Part shown: in pieces, positions 1 through 8,341 of the stretch
How positions within the stretch are numbered: position 1 is the first letter of the stretch
How the letters are laid out: every line of letters starts with the position of its first letter
Origin: Njordibacter sp028825405
Lineage (GTDB): Bacteria; Pseudomonadota; Gammaproteobacteria; Pseudomonadales; Balneatricaceae
DNA: 64,000 nt
Reading direction: 5' to 3'
NCBI RefSeq assembly: GCF_047730065.1
Contig: NZ_CP159829.1
Location: 558,001-622,000 of the forward strand
Translations under genes and position numbers: made by a program
Notes under the pieces: generated by a model
Databases searched by the model: none
What the model saw: the letters and a program-made list of their open reading frames with translations, nothing else
What the model was told of the DNA's origin: nothing

Positions 1-973
1 ATGTCCATAAGTGTTCTCCTGCTTAATTAATTATTACTGAGATTCTTAGATTACAGTCTACGAAGCAGGAACTGTGCCAAGTATTTGGTTGTGTCAAAGA
101 TGTGAGTTTATTATCCTTTAGAACCAAAGGATTACTGCCTCAATCCTCACTCACTCACTTTGCTATATCCTCTCTAATTAATTGCCTTACTTTTTTTGAT
201 GCAGTTACCTCTTTTTCGCTACACAGTTACTCAGAGAGTTGCTTCAGACTTATGTGTCGTAATTTTTGGGTTTTATCGCAAGCTATTTCCTCACATACAG
301 TGCCATACCTTAGACAGGCTCCATTGAATGATTATATTGATTTTACCGAAACAGTGTTCAAACAGATTGTTGGGGAAGAATGAGCAATTAGTATGTCGCT
401 TTATTGGGAATGATGTCTGGCAGGCCTTTTTGAGTTGAGAGTTGCTCTGCATGTTATTTTTGTTGTGGTCGTTGAATTACATATCCACCTATGTATTCCC
501 CAACCCTAGCACTTGGTTGCGTTATCAAAATATACTCACAGCATGGTGCAATACAAGAAAGAGTGCTGGTATGCGAACTTTTCGGCTGCATGACTAACGC
601 CATAGATTTGCGTCCAGACTAATTAACGAGGGCTGCTTTCTTTACGAGGTGCAAAAGCTATCTGACCATACTTGCTTAACGATGACAAAGCGTTGTGCCC
701 ACTTGGCTAAAAATACACTTAGAAAAGTAGCTTGTGTGACTGGCGATGAAATGATAGTGGAGAGCAGTGAATAATTCCAGTTACATCTATTTAGGTTAGA
801 GGTTACTCTTAGATGCACTAATAACGTGACACGTATCATATTATTAAGGGGCTTTAAGCAGTAGTTTATTCCAGATAGTAAATCAGTAGTGTTTTCCTTA
901 GTCGCCAGTATATAAAGTAGGGCTAGATTACTCTAAAATAACCAAAACAGTTAAGTTAATAAAGAGCCTTATT
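1..973. other. No recognisable gene; possible decayed coding sequence
   Basis: This stretch has no ORF that resembles a known protein. A 93-codon plus-strand ORF (102-383) and a 65-codon minus-strand ORF (642-839) have compositions and hydrophobic patterns I do not recognise and no convincing ribosome binding site. Short open stretches with protein-like composition, interrupted by stops, can be read on the minus strand around 180-350 and on the plus strand around 590-770. They may be remnants of genes, but no family could be assigned. A TATAAA-like box near 910-916 could belong to a promoter for the gene at 974. Confidence 0.4.
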
Positions 974-1288
974 ATGCCTAATATTCAGATTGATGGAAAA
1001 TTATACGACACAGACACTCTCCCACAAGAAGTTAAAGGACATTTAGCTGCGATGCAACAGTGTGACCAAAAAATTAACAGTTGGAATATGGATATTGCTA
1101 TAGCTCAGACTGCAAGGACTGCTTATGCGGCTGAACTAAACCTTCTATTAGAGCAGGTTGCGGTAGTTGGTGCTGAAAAAGTTGAAGTGGTAGAAGCAGA
1201 AGAAGTTGATGAAGTTGACGAAGTTGAAATTTTATCGGCAGAAGAAGTTGAGGTTTTAGAGGCTGAAGAAATTGAAGCTAACAGATAA
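974..1288 (+). CDS. DUF6447 family protein with acidic C-terminal tail
   Basis: The 104-residue product starts MPNIQIDGKLYD and continues with a helical segment (AIAQTARTAYAAEL, about residues 41-54). That layout matches small DUF6447 proteins, whose function is unknown. Residues from about 62 onward form a low-complexity tail made almost wholly of Glu, Val, Ala and Asp, built from GAAGTTGA-like DNA repeats (roughly 1170-1275). This tail is not part of the usual short family core. The ATG at 974 has a weak GAG-type Shine-Dalgarno 8-9 bases upstream. The 3' end overlaps the next ORF by 17 bases, so the two are probably translated together. No signal peptide or membrane segment is visible, so the product is probably cytoplasmic. 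Confidence 0.65.
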   Translation: MPNIQIDGKLYDTDTLPQEVKGHLAAMQQCDQKINSWNMDIAIAQTARTAYAAELNLLLEQVAVVGAEKVEVVEAEEVDEVDEVEILSAEEVEVLEAEEIEANR

Positions 1289-1778
1289 AACGCTGCCGTT
1301 GGAGCTTACTCGGATTACTACTATTTATGTGGACACAGAGGATAGGATGGGATTGGTTGGCGAAGACGAAATTGGAGAACATCAAAAGCTTTGGTTGACG
1401 CAGCGTTTGTTGAACCATTTAGTGGAAAAGCTTCTGGACTGGTTACCTCAAACTCATGATGGAATACAAGAAATCGCCCAGCAAGTTGCTCAAGCTAAGC
1501 ACGAGCCGGAACACCCTGTCATTGCCAGTTCTGAATGTTTGAACTGGCTAGTTCATGAGATCACCATAGAGTCTTCTAAGGGTGTGATGGGTTTGCTGTT
1601 TAAGTCTGATAGATGTGAATATGTCGCCGTAGTGCGGTTTAATGAAATTAGTTTGCGCCAGTGGCTAGATATTCTGTTCAGGCAGTATCAATATGCAGGA
1701 TGGATAAGTGTAGATTGGCCAAGCTGGTTTGTGCCTGCGATTGAGTTAGATTTGCCTGAAGGGGTTGCAGTGCATTAG
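1272..1778 (+). CDS. Hypothetical protein, co-translated with DUF6447 protein
   Basis: This 168-residue protein is not recognised. It starts at a TTG (1272) inside the end of the preceding gene; no better in-frame start lies nearby, and a later ATG corresponds to residue 26. It is soluble, with a leucine-rich amphipathic stretch (about residues 40-60), no signal peptide, and a tryptophan-rich C-terminal part (about 135-155). The open frame over 500 bases and the natural-looking composition support a real gene. The overlap with the DUF6447 gene, and the secreted protease just downstream, suggest a joint role, but no function can be given. The start codon is uncertain. Confidence 0.6.
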   Translation: MKLTDKTLPLELTRITTIYVDTEDRMGLVGEDEIGEHQKLWLTQRLLNHLVEKLLDWLPQTHDGIQEIAQQVAQAKHEPEHPVIASSECLNWLVHEITIESSKGVMGLLFKSDRCEYVAVVRFNEISLRQWLDILFRQYQYAGWISVDWPSWFVPAIELDLPEGVAVH

Positions 1779-1816
1779 TTAAAAATTGAGCGACTTCTGT
1801 AACGGTGTGTGGCATG

Positions 1817-1848
1817 AAAAGCCCCTTAGCTGGATATGAGGGTTTTTT
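1817..1848 (+). terminator. Candidate terminator after the DUF6447 gene pair
   Basis: An imperfect hairpin (AAAAGCCCCTTA at 1817 pairing with TGAGGG plus a T run at 1838-1848) follows the stop codon at 1778 by about 40 bases. The stem contains a bulge and G-T pairs, so it is a weak call. Confidence 0.4.
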
Positions 1849-1892
1849 GAAAGCTCCCCTGATAGCGAGGCCTTGTTGGTAAGAGCACTCAT

Positions 1893-1928
1893 GCCAACGA
1901 TTACTTTAATATTAAAGTATTGGTTGGC
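1893..1928. promoter_or_regulatory. 36-bp near-perfect palindrome (operator candidate)
   Basis: The outer arms GCCAAC (1893-1898) and GTTGGC (1923-1928) enclose an almost perfect inverted repeat whose 16-base core is ACTTTAATATTAAAGT (1903-1918). Only two of the 18 base pairs mismatch. It ends two bases before a TATAAT box, so it covers the presumed -35 region and spacer of the promoter for the protease gene at 2073. That position suits a dimeric or tetrameric regulator. No T run follows, which argues against a terminator. Confidence 0.55.
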
Positions 1929-1930
1929 TA

Positions 1931-1936
1931 TATAAT
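1931..1936 (+). promoter_or_regulatory. -10 box of the protease gene promoter
   Basis: A perfect TATAAT lies about 137 bases upstream of the ATG at 2073, directly next to the palindrome at 1893-1928. The expected -35 position (about 1908-1913) falls in the AT-rich centre of the palindrome and does not match TTGACA. The promoter may therefore need an activator or be controlled by a protein bound there. The rest of the gap up to 2072 shows nothing else I can support. Confidence 0.4.
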
Positions 1937-2072
1937 ACATGACTAAATATAATAATATCTTCTTGCGCCTATGTGATCTCTATTACTACTTTCGATGACA
2001 GCGATTGTATAAATTAGCCTGTGCCAAGTTGACAAAACATCCTCGTTTTTTATTGAGTAGGAAGCTCTTGTT

Positions 2073-3554
2073 ATGGCCATATTTGGTAAAGATGACCGTG
2101 AGAAACAAAATAGTACGCTGACTGTTCCGAACATCCATATAGCCCAAGTGGTGAGCTATTTTCCAGATGGCTCTACTTTACAAAGCAGTGGTGTGCTTGT
2201 TGGAACCAATGATGTTTTGGCTTCTGGCCATGCTCTTCATCGTTTGGAACTAGGTGGCTACGCTACTTCGGTAGAGGTGATATTGGGTCGCAATGGCGAT
2301 CATAAACCATTGGGTATTATTGATGGTGTAACCATCGATGTGGCCAGTGGCTGGGTACAAAAACAACAATATGATATGGATTATGGGCTTATTACACTGC
2401 CTCAGCCGGTGGGTAATACTTCGGGTTGGATGAAAACAGCGAGTATTAGTCACCCAGAAGAATATTTGCAAGTAGCTACCTATTCTTTGGGCTACCCTGG
2501 TGATAAAGGTGGAATATTTCAGTTTCAGACATCTGGTTCTTCGACATCTTATACAAATGGTATTTATTATTTCAGTGACGATCTAGATGCGCTAGGTGGG
2601 CAAAGTGGTAGCCCATTGATCTTGAGCCATAGCGACTATGGGGAGCTTGCTATTGGTCTTATATCACATGAAAACGTTGCACCAGACGCAAATGGTGTGT
2701 TGGTTTTTAGCCCAGCGATCACCTCTCAATTCAATGAATGGGCAAGCAATAACAACAGCACTATTGAAGATTGGCGAGATACTGCGTTGTATGAGACTCA
2801 CTTAATAGATTTTGTGGCTAATGTCTATACCGCGGTACTTGACCGTACGGCAGATCATGACGGCATGAGCAATTGGCTTGACAACATCTCCACTGGAATG
2901 AGCCCAGTGGATATAGTGATACACTTCTTAACCTCTGATGAGTATGTTAACAGCCCTATTTTTAATGTCACTTCCAATAAGACCATGGTCGATACCCTCT
3001 ATCAACAGTTTTTTTCACGCGCAGCAGACACCGGTGGGGCCGGCTATTGGGGTGGCCAACTTCAACAAGGCGCTTTCTTTGAAGAAGTGTTAACTCAGTT
3101 TATATACAGCAAAGAGTACCAAGATAACCATGCCCTAAGTAATTACCTTATCCGCTACCAGTGGTATGATTCCTATCAGTTAATGGTGTACGGTAAAGAT
3201 GACAATGACACCCTCACAGGCTCCAATAAAGATGACTTTTTAAGTGGTCAATTGGGTAACGATTACCTGTTTGGTGGGTTGGGTGAAGACTGGTTGAGTG
3301 GAGGGGTGGGTAATGACCAAATTAAAGGAGGGGAGGGCAAGGACTTGTTTGTGATCGACACAGGTTCTAATCAAAGTGACCTATTTCTTGATTTTAACCC
3401 AGCTGAAGATGTGATTGTAGGGCTAAGCCCATCAGTGAAATACAATTGGCTAGAAACTAGTGAAGGACTTCAGTTGTCCATGTACCAAATTAATACTACT
3501 GTGACTCTGATAGGCGTGGGTTTAGACCAAGTGCAAGAAATTAGTTTTATCTAG
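2073..3554 (+). CDS. Secreted trypsin/V8-like serine protease with DUF4214 and RTX repeats
   Basis: This 493-residue protein is a probable extracellular protease. Residues about 20-230 form a chymotrypsin-fold domain. The triad is visible as His53 (SGHAL), Asp103 or Asp101 (DMDYGLI) and Ser178 (GGQSGSPL). Residues about 245-365 contain two DUF4214 units (paired FLTSDEY and FIYSKEY motifs), common in exported bacterial surface proteins. Residues about 375-430 carry RTX calcium-binding nonapeptides of the GGxGxD type (FGGLGEDWLSGGVGND). There is no N-terminal Sec signal, so export by a type I system reading the C-terminus is inferred; no such system is encoded in this window. An AGGA lies about 10 bases before the ATG. 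The gene stands alone behind its own promoter. The family is clear; the substrate is unknown. Confidence 0.85.
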   Translation: MAIFGKDDREKQNSTLTVPNIHIAQVVSYFPDGSTLQSSGVLVGTNDVLASGHALHRLELGGYATSVEVILGRNGDHKPLGIIDGVTIDVASGWVQKQQYDMDYGLITLPQPVGNTSGWMKTASISHPEEYLQVATYSLGYPGDKGGIFQFQTSGSSTSYTNGIYYFSDDLDALGGQSGSPLILSHSDYGELAIGLISHENVAPDANGVLVFSPAITSQFNEWASNNNSTIEDWRDTALYETHLIDFVANVYTAVLDRTADHDGMSNWLDNISTGMSPVDIVIHFLTSDEYVNSPIFNVTSNKTMVDTLYQQFFSRAADTGGAGYWGGQLQQGAFFEEVLTQFIYSKEYQDNHALSNYLIRYQWYDSYQLMVYGKDDNDTLTGSNKDDFLSGQLGNDYLFGGLGEDWLSGGVGNDQIKGGEGKDLFVIDTGSNQSDLFLDFNPAEDVIVGLSPSVKYNWLETSEGLQLSMYQINTTVTLIGVGLDQVQEISFI

Positions 3555-3643
3555 CTGTCCACTTGCAAACCTAGGGAAAGGTCTAAACGTTCTGATTTCT
3601 AACTCGCGTTTTAAATTCTGCCGACATTTTTTTCACCTTTGGT

Positions 3644-3652
3644 TGCTATAAT
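3644..3652 (+). promoter_or_regulatory. Extended -10 promoter of dppA
   Basis: A TGC-TATAAT element (TATAAT at 3647-3652) lies about 70 bases upstream of the dppA ATG. A CCGACA at 3621-3626 is a poor and over-distant -35, so this is most likely an extended -10 promoter. Confidence 0.45.
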
Positions 3653-3724
3653 TAACCCAAGGGCATAGTGTAACTAAGTCTTTAATGACTTTGTCTTTTA
3701 TGTAACCTTTTCTAGGAAATAATA

Positions 3725-5314
3725 ATGAAAAAAACATTACTCGCACTTAGCCTTGGGCTAGGACTCGCGGTATCAGGTGCGGCGCAAGCCAAAACCTTGG
3801 TGTTCTGCTCTGAGGGTAGCCCAGAAGGCTTTAACCCTTCGCTTTATTCTGCAGGCACCACCTTTGATGCTTCTTCTCAAACTATATTTAATCGCTTAGT
3901 TCAGTTTGAACCAGGTTCAACAAAAGTTGTGCCTGGTTTAGCTGAATCTTGGACTGCTTCTGCAGATGGCTTGGAATATACATTTAACCTTCGAAAGGGC
4001 GTTAAATACCATACCACTAAGGATTTTACACCCACACGTGATTTCAATGCCGATGATATTTTGTTTACCTTTAACCGCATGTGGAAAGAAGACCATCCTT
4101 ACCATGACGTTTCAGGTGGCGACTACAAATACTTTGGTTGGATGAGCATGGGTGACCTACTTAAATCGATTGAAAAAGTAGATGACTATTCCGTCAAGTT
4201 CACTTTGAACTACGCTGAAGCGCCTTTTGTATCCAACATGGCCATGGATTTCGCTTCGGTCTTATCCGCTGAATATGGCGATGAACTGGCTGCTTCTGGT
4301 AACAAAGATGACATCGATCATAAGCCTGTGGGCACAGGCCCATTTGTATTTAAGTCTTACCAAAAAGACGCCATGATCCGTTACACGGCGCATGATGACT
4401 ATTGGGGTGGCCGTTCTAATATCGATAAGTTGGTATTTGCCATTACCACTGATGCTAATGTGCGTTACCAAAAACTAAAGGCTGGCGAATGCCATGTGAT
4501 GCCTTATCCAAATCCTGCTGATGTGGCAGCGATGGATAAAGATCCAGAAATAAACCTACTTCGGCAAGAAGGTTTGAACGTGGGTTATTTAGCTTTTAAT
4601 ACAGAAAAGCCTCCATTTGACCAAAAGCTTGTGCGCCAAGCCTTGAACATGGCCATTAACAAGCAGTCTATCCTGGACGTAGTATTCAAGGGTGCAGGTT
4701 CTATCGCTAAGAACCCAATTCCACCGACTATTTGGTCGTACAATGATGATGTAAAAGACTATGACTACGATCCAGTAAAAGCTAAAGCTATGTTGGCTGA
4801 AGCGGGTGTGTCAGGTCTGAAGACCAATATTTGGGCTATGCCAGTGCAGCGTCCATACAATCCTAATGCTCGCCGCATGGCAGAATTAATCCAAGCAGAC
4901 TGGGCTAAGGTTGGTGTGGAAGCCGAGATTGTAACCTTTGAATGGGGTGAGTACTTGAAGCGTTCTAAGAACGGTGAGCATGACACTGTGCTTCTAGGTT
5001 GGACAGGTGACAATGGTGACCCAGACAACTTTATGTATGTGTTGTTAGGTTGTGATGCTGCAAAAGACGGCGGCAACCGTGCGCGCTGGTGTAATGAAGA
5101 GTTTGACAGCACCTTGCGTCAAGCTAAAAAGGTAACTAACCAAGCCCAACGTACCACTTTGTACGAAAAAGCTCAGGTTATCTTTAAAGAAGAAGCGCCT
5201 TGGGTCACGATTGCTCACTCGGTTGTGTTTAAGCCAGTGCGTAAAGAAGTGACTGGCTTTAAGGTACATCCTTTAGGCAGCCACATTTTCTATGATGGTG
5301 TTGATCTTAAATAA
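3725..5314 (+). CDS. dppA: Periplasmic dipeptide-binding protein DppA
   Basis: This is the 529-residue substrate-binding component of a peptide ABC importer (SBP family 5). A Sec signal peptide (residues 1-22, ending AAQA) precedes the mature start KTLVFCSEGSPEGFNP, which is characteristic of DppA and SapA. Other conserved family segments include NRLVQFEPG, PGLAESW, GTGPFVFKSY and the C-terminal WVTIAHS. The length equals the family norm (about 530). It is expected to bind short peptides in the periplasm and deliver them to DppBC. It is the first gene of a five-gene transporter locus, separated from dppB by 128 bases containing a hairpin, the usual arrangement for making more binding protein than permease. 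The exact ligand (dipeptides or related compounds) is inferred. Confidence 0.93.
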   Translation: MKKTLLALSLGLGLAVSGAAQAKTLVFCSEGSPEGFNPSLYSAGTTFDASSQTIFNRLVQFEPGSTKVVPGLAESWTASADGLEYTFNLRKGVKYHTTKDFTPTRDFNADDILFTFNRMWKEDHPYHDVSGGDYKYFGWMSMGDLLKSIEKVDDYSVKFTLNYAEAPFVSNMAMDFASVLSAEYGDELAASGNKDDIDHKPVGTGPFVFKSYQKDAMIRYTAHDDYWGGRSNIDKLVFAITTDANVRYQKLKAGECHVMPYPNPADVAAMDKDPEINLLRQEGLNVGYLAFNTEKPPFDQKLVRQALNMAINKQSILDVVFKGAGSIAKNPIPPTIWSYNDDVKDYDYDPVKAKAMLAEAGVSGLKTNIWAMPVQRPYNPNARRMAELIQADWAKVGVEAEIVTFEWGEYLKRSKNGEHDTVLLGWTGDNGDPDNFMYVLLGCDAAKDGGNRARWCNEEFDSTLRQAKKVTNQAQRTTLYEKAQVIFKEEAPWVTIAHSVVFKPVRKEVTGFKVHPLGSHIFYDGVDLK

Positions 5315-5348
5315 CCTATCGTTGCACTCAGTTTGAGTTGCTAGACCC

Positions 5349-5383
5349 AATGGTTGCCTTAGCCTAGAGCTATCGCAACCATT
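5349..5383 (+). promoter_or_regulatory. dppA-dppB intergenic hairpin
   Basis: AATGGTTGC (5349-5357) and GCAACCATT (5375-5383) form a perfect 9-bp stem with a 17-base loop. No T run follows, so it is more likely an mRNA-stabilising or partial-attenuation structure at the 3' end of dppA than a full terminator. Confidence 0.5.
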
Positions 5384-5442
5384 CAGCCTAGTCTCTTGTG
5401 CTTTGCTATGGCACCTGTCCTTCCTACCTTTGAGTTGTCTTT

Positions 5443-6447
5443 ATGCTTAAGTTTTTATTTAAACGCTTGTTGGTGCTAGTGCCCGTTTTTTTTGGCGTCA
5501 CCCTAGTGGCCTTTGGATTTATCAGGGTGTTGCCGGGTGATCCCGTTGAAGTATTAGCAGGAGAACGAGGTGTGTCAGCCGAGCGTCATGCCGAACTGAT
5601 GACGCAGTTGGGATTAAATGAACCTCTATGGCAGCAGTACCTGAACTACATAGGTGATGTATTACAAGGTGATTTAGGCACCTCGTTGATTACTAATAGG
5701 CCCGTAGCAGAGGAGTTTTTTGAGCTCTTCCCTGCCACTGCTGAGTTGGCCATCTGTGCCATTCTCTTTGCTATCATTTTGGGCATACCAGCGGGTATTA
5801 TTGCTGCTGTTAAACGGGGTACTTTGATCGACCAAGGCATTATGGGTATTTCTTTAGCTGGCTATTCGATGCCTATATTTTGGTGGGGTTTATTGCTCAT
5901 TATTCTCTTTTCTAACACTTTAAACCTGACTCCAGTTTCAGGGCGTTTATCGTTCTTGTTTGAGGTAGAACCGGTGACCGGCTTTATGCTAATTGACAGT
6001 TTTCTAAGTGATGAGAAAGGGGCGTTTAAGTCGGCCATGCACCATTTGGTGCTACCTTCTGTGGTGCTGGGCACCATTCCTTTAGCCGTAATAGCCCGTC
6101 AAACTCGCTCCGCTATGTTAGAAGTATTAAGTGAAGACTACGTGCGTACGGCGAAGGCGAAAGGCTTATCGCCCTTGCGTGTTATCGCTATTCACGCGCT
6201 CCGCAATGCCATGATTACGGTCGTGACAGTGATTGGCCTGCAAGTTGCGGTCTTATTGGCGGGTGCCATTCTTACAGAAACCATATTTGGTTGGCCTGGC
6301 ATAGGTAAATGGATCATCTTCTCTGTATTTAGTCGTGACTATTTTGCGGTTCAGGGTGGATTACTTCTTATTGCAGCTTGTGTGATGGTGGTTAATCTTA
6401 CTGTTGATCTGCTTTATGGCCTTATTAACCCTCGCATTTTGCATTGA
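5443..6447 (+). CDS. dppB: Dipeptide ABC transporter permease DppB
   Basis: This 334-residue inner-membrane permease belongs to the DppB/OppB family. It begins MLKFLFKRLLVLVPVFFGVT, the first membrane segment typical of the family. A periplasmic segment with RVLPGDPVEVLAGERG follows, then four to five hydrophobic helices. The EAA loop that docks the ATPases is visible around DYVRTAKAKGLSPLRVIAIH (about residues 228-247). It pairs with DppC to form the transmembrane channel. The stop codon is followed closely by dppC, as expected for a coupled operon. Confidence 0.92.
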   Translation: MLKFLFKRLLVLVPVFFGVTLVAFGFIRVLPGDPVEVLAGERGVSAERHAELMTQLGLNEPLWQQYLNYIGDVLQGDLGTSLITNRPVAEEFFELFPATAELAICAILFAIILGIPAGIIAAVKRGTLIDQGIMGISLAGYSMPIFWWGLLLIILFSNTLNLTPVSGRLSFLFEVEPVTGFMLIDSFLSDEKGAFKSAMHHLVLPSVVLGTIPLAVIARQTRSAMLEVLSEDYVRTAKAKGLSPLRVIAIHALRNAMITVVTVIGLQVAVLLAGAILTETIFGWPGIGKWIIFSVFSRDYFAVQGGLLLIAACVMVVNLTVDLLYGLINPRILH

Positions 6448-6458
6448 GAATTAGAACC

Positions 6459-7358
6459 ATGACATCCATAACAGTAAAAAATTCTTACTCTGTGCGTAGC
6501 CAACAATGGCGCGAATTTTGGTTCTATTTCAGTGCTAGCAAAACCGCAGTGGTAGGTTTGTTTTTTCTGATAGGTGTCGTGCTAATGGCAATCTTTGCTG
6601 ATGTCATTAGCCCTCACTTACCTGCTGAACAATACCGAGACTTTACTGAAATTCCTCCAGCCTGGATGGAAGGGGGACAGATGCGTTTTTTCTTAGGTAC
6701 TGACTACGCTGGTCGAGATATGCTTTCTCGTATCATTCATGGCGCTCGTTTGTCGCTTATAGCGGGCGCTATTGTCGTTATTATGTCTGCGTCCATCGGT
6801 GTTTTACTGGGCTTAGTGGCAGGTTTTCAAGGGGGTTGGGTAGAAACTATTATTATGCGGGTTATGGATACCATCATGGCAGTGCCTGGCCTATTAATGG
6901 CGTTAGTGCTGGTGGCTGTTTTAGGCCCAGGCTTACTCAATGCCATGGTCGCTATCGCCATTACATACACGCCTTCTTTTGTACGCTTAACCCGCGCATC
7001 GACTATGACAGAACTGAATAAAGACTATGTTACTGCAAGCAAAGTAGCTGGCGCTGGACCCGTGCGCTTAATGTTTATAAGTATTTTGCCCAACTGCATG
7101 GCGCCGTTAATTGTGCAGGGCACCTTGAGTTTCTCCACTGCTATTTTAGACACGGCAGCCTTGGGATTTTTAGGCATGGGAGCACAAGCCCCATTGCCTG
7201 AGTGGGGCACTTTAATCGCAGAAAATAGAGACCTCATGCTGAGTGCGCCTTGGACAGTGACCTTTCCCGGTATAGCCATATTACTGGCTGTATTGGCGAT
7301 AAATTTAATGGGTGATGGTTTGCGTGACGCCCTAGATCCTAAGTTGAAGAGATCTTAA
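6459..7358 (+). CDS. dppC: Dipeptide ABC transporter permease DppC
   Basis: This is the second permease subunit, about 299 residues, with the N-terminal OppC_N segment and the BPD transmembrane domain. The segment LGTDYAGRDMLSRIIHGAR is diagnostic of DppC/OppC. The EAA loop is near DYVTASKVAGAGPVRLMFIS. I chose the ATG at 6459 (MTSITVKN). A TTG at 6444 would extend the protein by five residues and overlap the dppB stop, and cannot be excluded. It lies three bases upstream of dppD. Confidence 0.92.
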   Translation: MTSITVKNSYSVRSQQWREFWFYFSASKTAVVGLFFLIGVVLMAIFADVISPHLPAEQYRDFTEIPPAWMEGGQMRFFLGTDYAGRDMLSRIIHGARLSLIAGAIVVIMSASIGVLLGLVAGFQGGWVETIIMRVMDTIMAVPGLLMALVLVAVLGPGLLNAMVAIAITYTPSFVRLTRASTMTELNKDYVTASKVAGAGPVRLMFISILPNCMAPLIVQGTLSFSTAILDTAALGFLGMGAQAPLPEWGTLIAENRDLMLSAPWTVTFPGIAILLAVLAINLMGDGLRDALDPKLKRS

Positions 7359-7360
7359 TC

Positions 7361-8341
7361 ATGGCTTTGTTAGAGATTACTAATTTATCCGTTGAATTTG
7401 CCACTGCCCATGGTTCTTTAAAGGCTGTGGATCAAGTGAGTTTAAGTTTAGATGCAGGTGATATTGTAGCCATTGTCGGTGAGTCTGGCTCTGGGAAATC
7501 TGTTGCCATGCTAGCACTGATGGGTTTATTACCATGGACTGCCACCATTACTGCGGACCAAATGAATTTTGATGGTAAGGACTTACTTACTTTAAACGAT
7601 AAGCAGCGTAGGGCTATTATTGGCAAAGATATTAGTATGATCTTTCAAGAACCCATGACGAGTCTGAATCCGTGTTTTAGTGTGGAGTATCAGATTAGTG
7701 AAGTTTTGGCCCAACACTTTGGGGGCAGCCGCAGCAGTCATAAAGGCAAGGTCATAGAGTTGCTCACAAAAGTGGGTATTCCAGCCCCAGAGACACGCCT
7801 TAAAGCCTACCCCCACCAGCTCTCTGGGGGCATGAGTCAACGCGTAATGATCGCTATGATGATAGCCTGCGAACCGAAGCTATTGATTGCTGATGAGCCA
7901 ACAACAGCTCTAGATGTCACCATACAAGCCCAAATTCTAGAGCTATTAATAGAGTTACAAAAAGCCAATGGCATGGCTTTAGTGCTGATTACTCACGACA
8001 TGGCCGTGGTCGCAGAAACAGCAGATCGGGTGGTAGTGCAGTATGCTGGCCAGCAAGTGGAGCAGCGTTCGGTGACAGAATTATTTGATAACCCACGTCA
8101 CCCCTATACGCAAGCCTTGCTTAACGCTCTGCCTGAATATGCCAAAGAAAAAACTCTTAATGCTATTCCAGGGGTCGTACCTGGTCAGTTGGATAGACCC
8201 GTAGGGTGTTTATTTAACCCGCGGTGTGAACTTGCTCAAGACTTATGTCGACAGCAACCACCGCAGAAAATTGAGGGGGTGTTGTGCCATTATCCATTAC
8301 CGCTCAAAGTAGATGCTAGCAGCCAAGTGGAGGTTTCATGA
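7361..8341 (+). CDS. dppD: Dipeptide ABC transporter ATPase DppD
   Basis: This 326-residue cytoplasmic ATPase has Walker A GESGSGKS (residues 40-47), a Q loop near FQEPMTSLNP, the ABC signature LSGGMSQR, Walker B LLIADEPTTALD and the switch histidine in LITHDM. The C-terminal oligopeptide-transporter extension includes the cysteine-containing CLFNPRCELAQDLC segment; this region binds a 4Fe-4S cluster in related DppD proteins. It works as a heterodimer with DppF to power uptake. Its last codons overlap the dppF start in an ATGA arrangement. Confidence 0.93.
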   Translation: MALLEITNLSVEFATAHGSLKAVDQVSLSLDAGDIVAIVGESGSGKSVAMLALMGLLPWTATITADQMNFDGKDLLTLNDKQRRAIIGKDISMIFQEPMTSLNPCFSVEYQISEVLAQHFGGSRSSHKGKVIELLTKVGIPAPETRLKAYPHQLSGGMSQRVMIAMMIACEPKLLIADEPTTALDVTIQAQILELLIELQKANGMALVLITHDMAVVAETADRVVVQYAGQQVEQRSVTELFDNPRHPYTQALLNALPEYAKEKTLNAIPGVVPGQLDRPVGCLFNPRCELAQDLCRQQPPQKIEGVLCHYPLPLKVDASSQVEVS

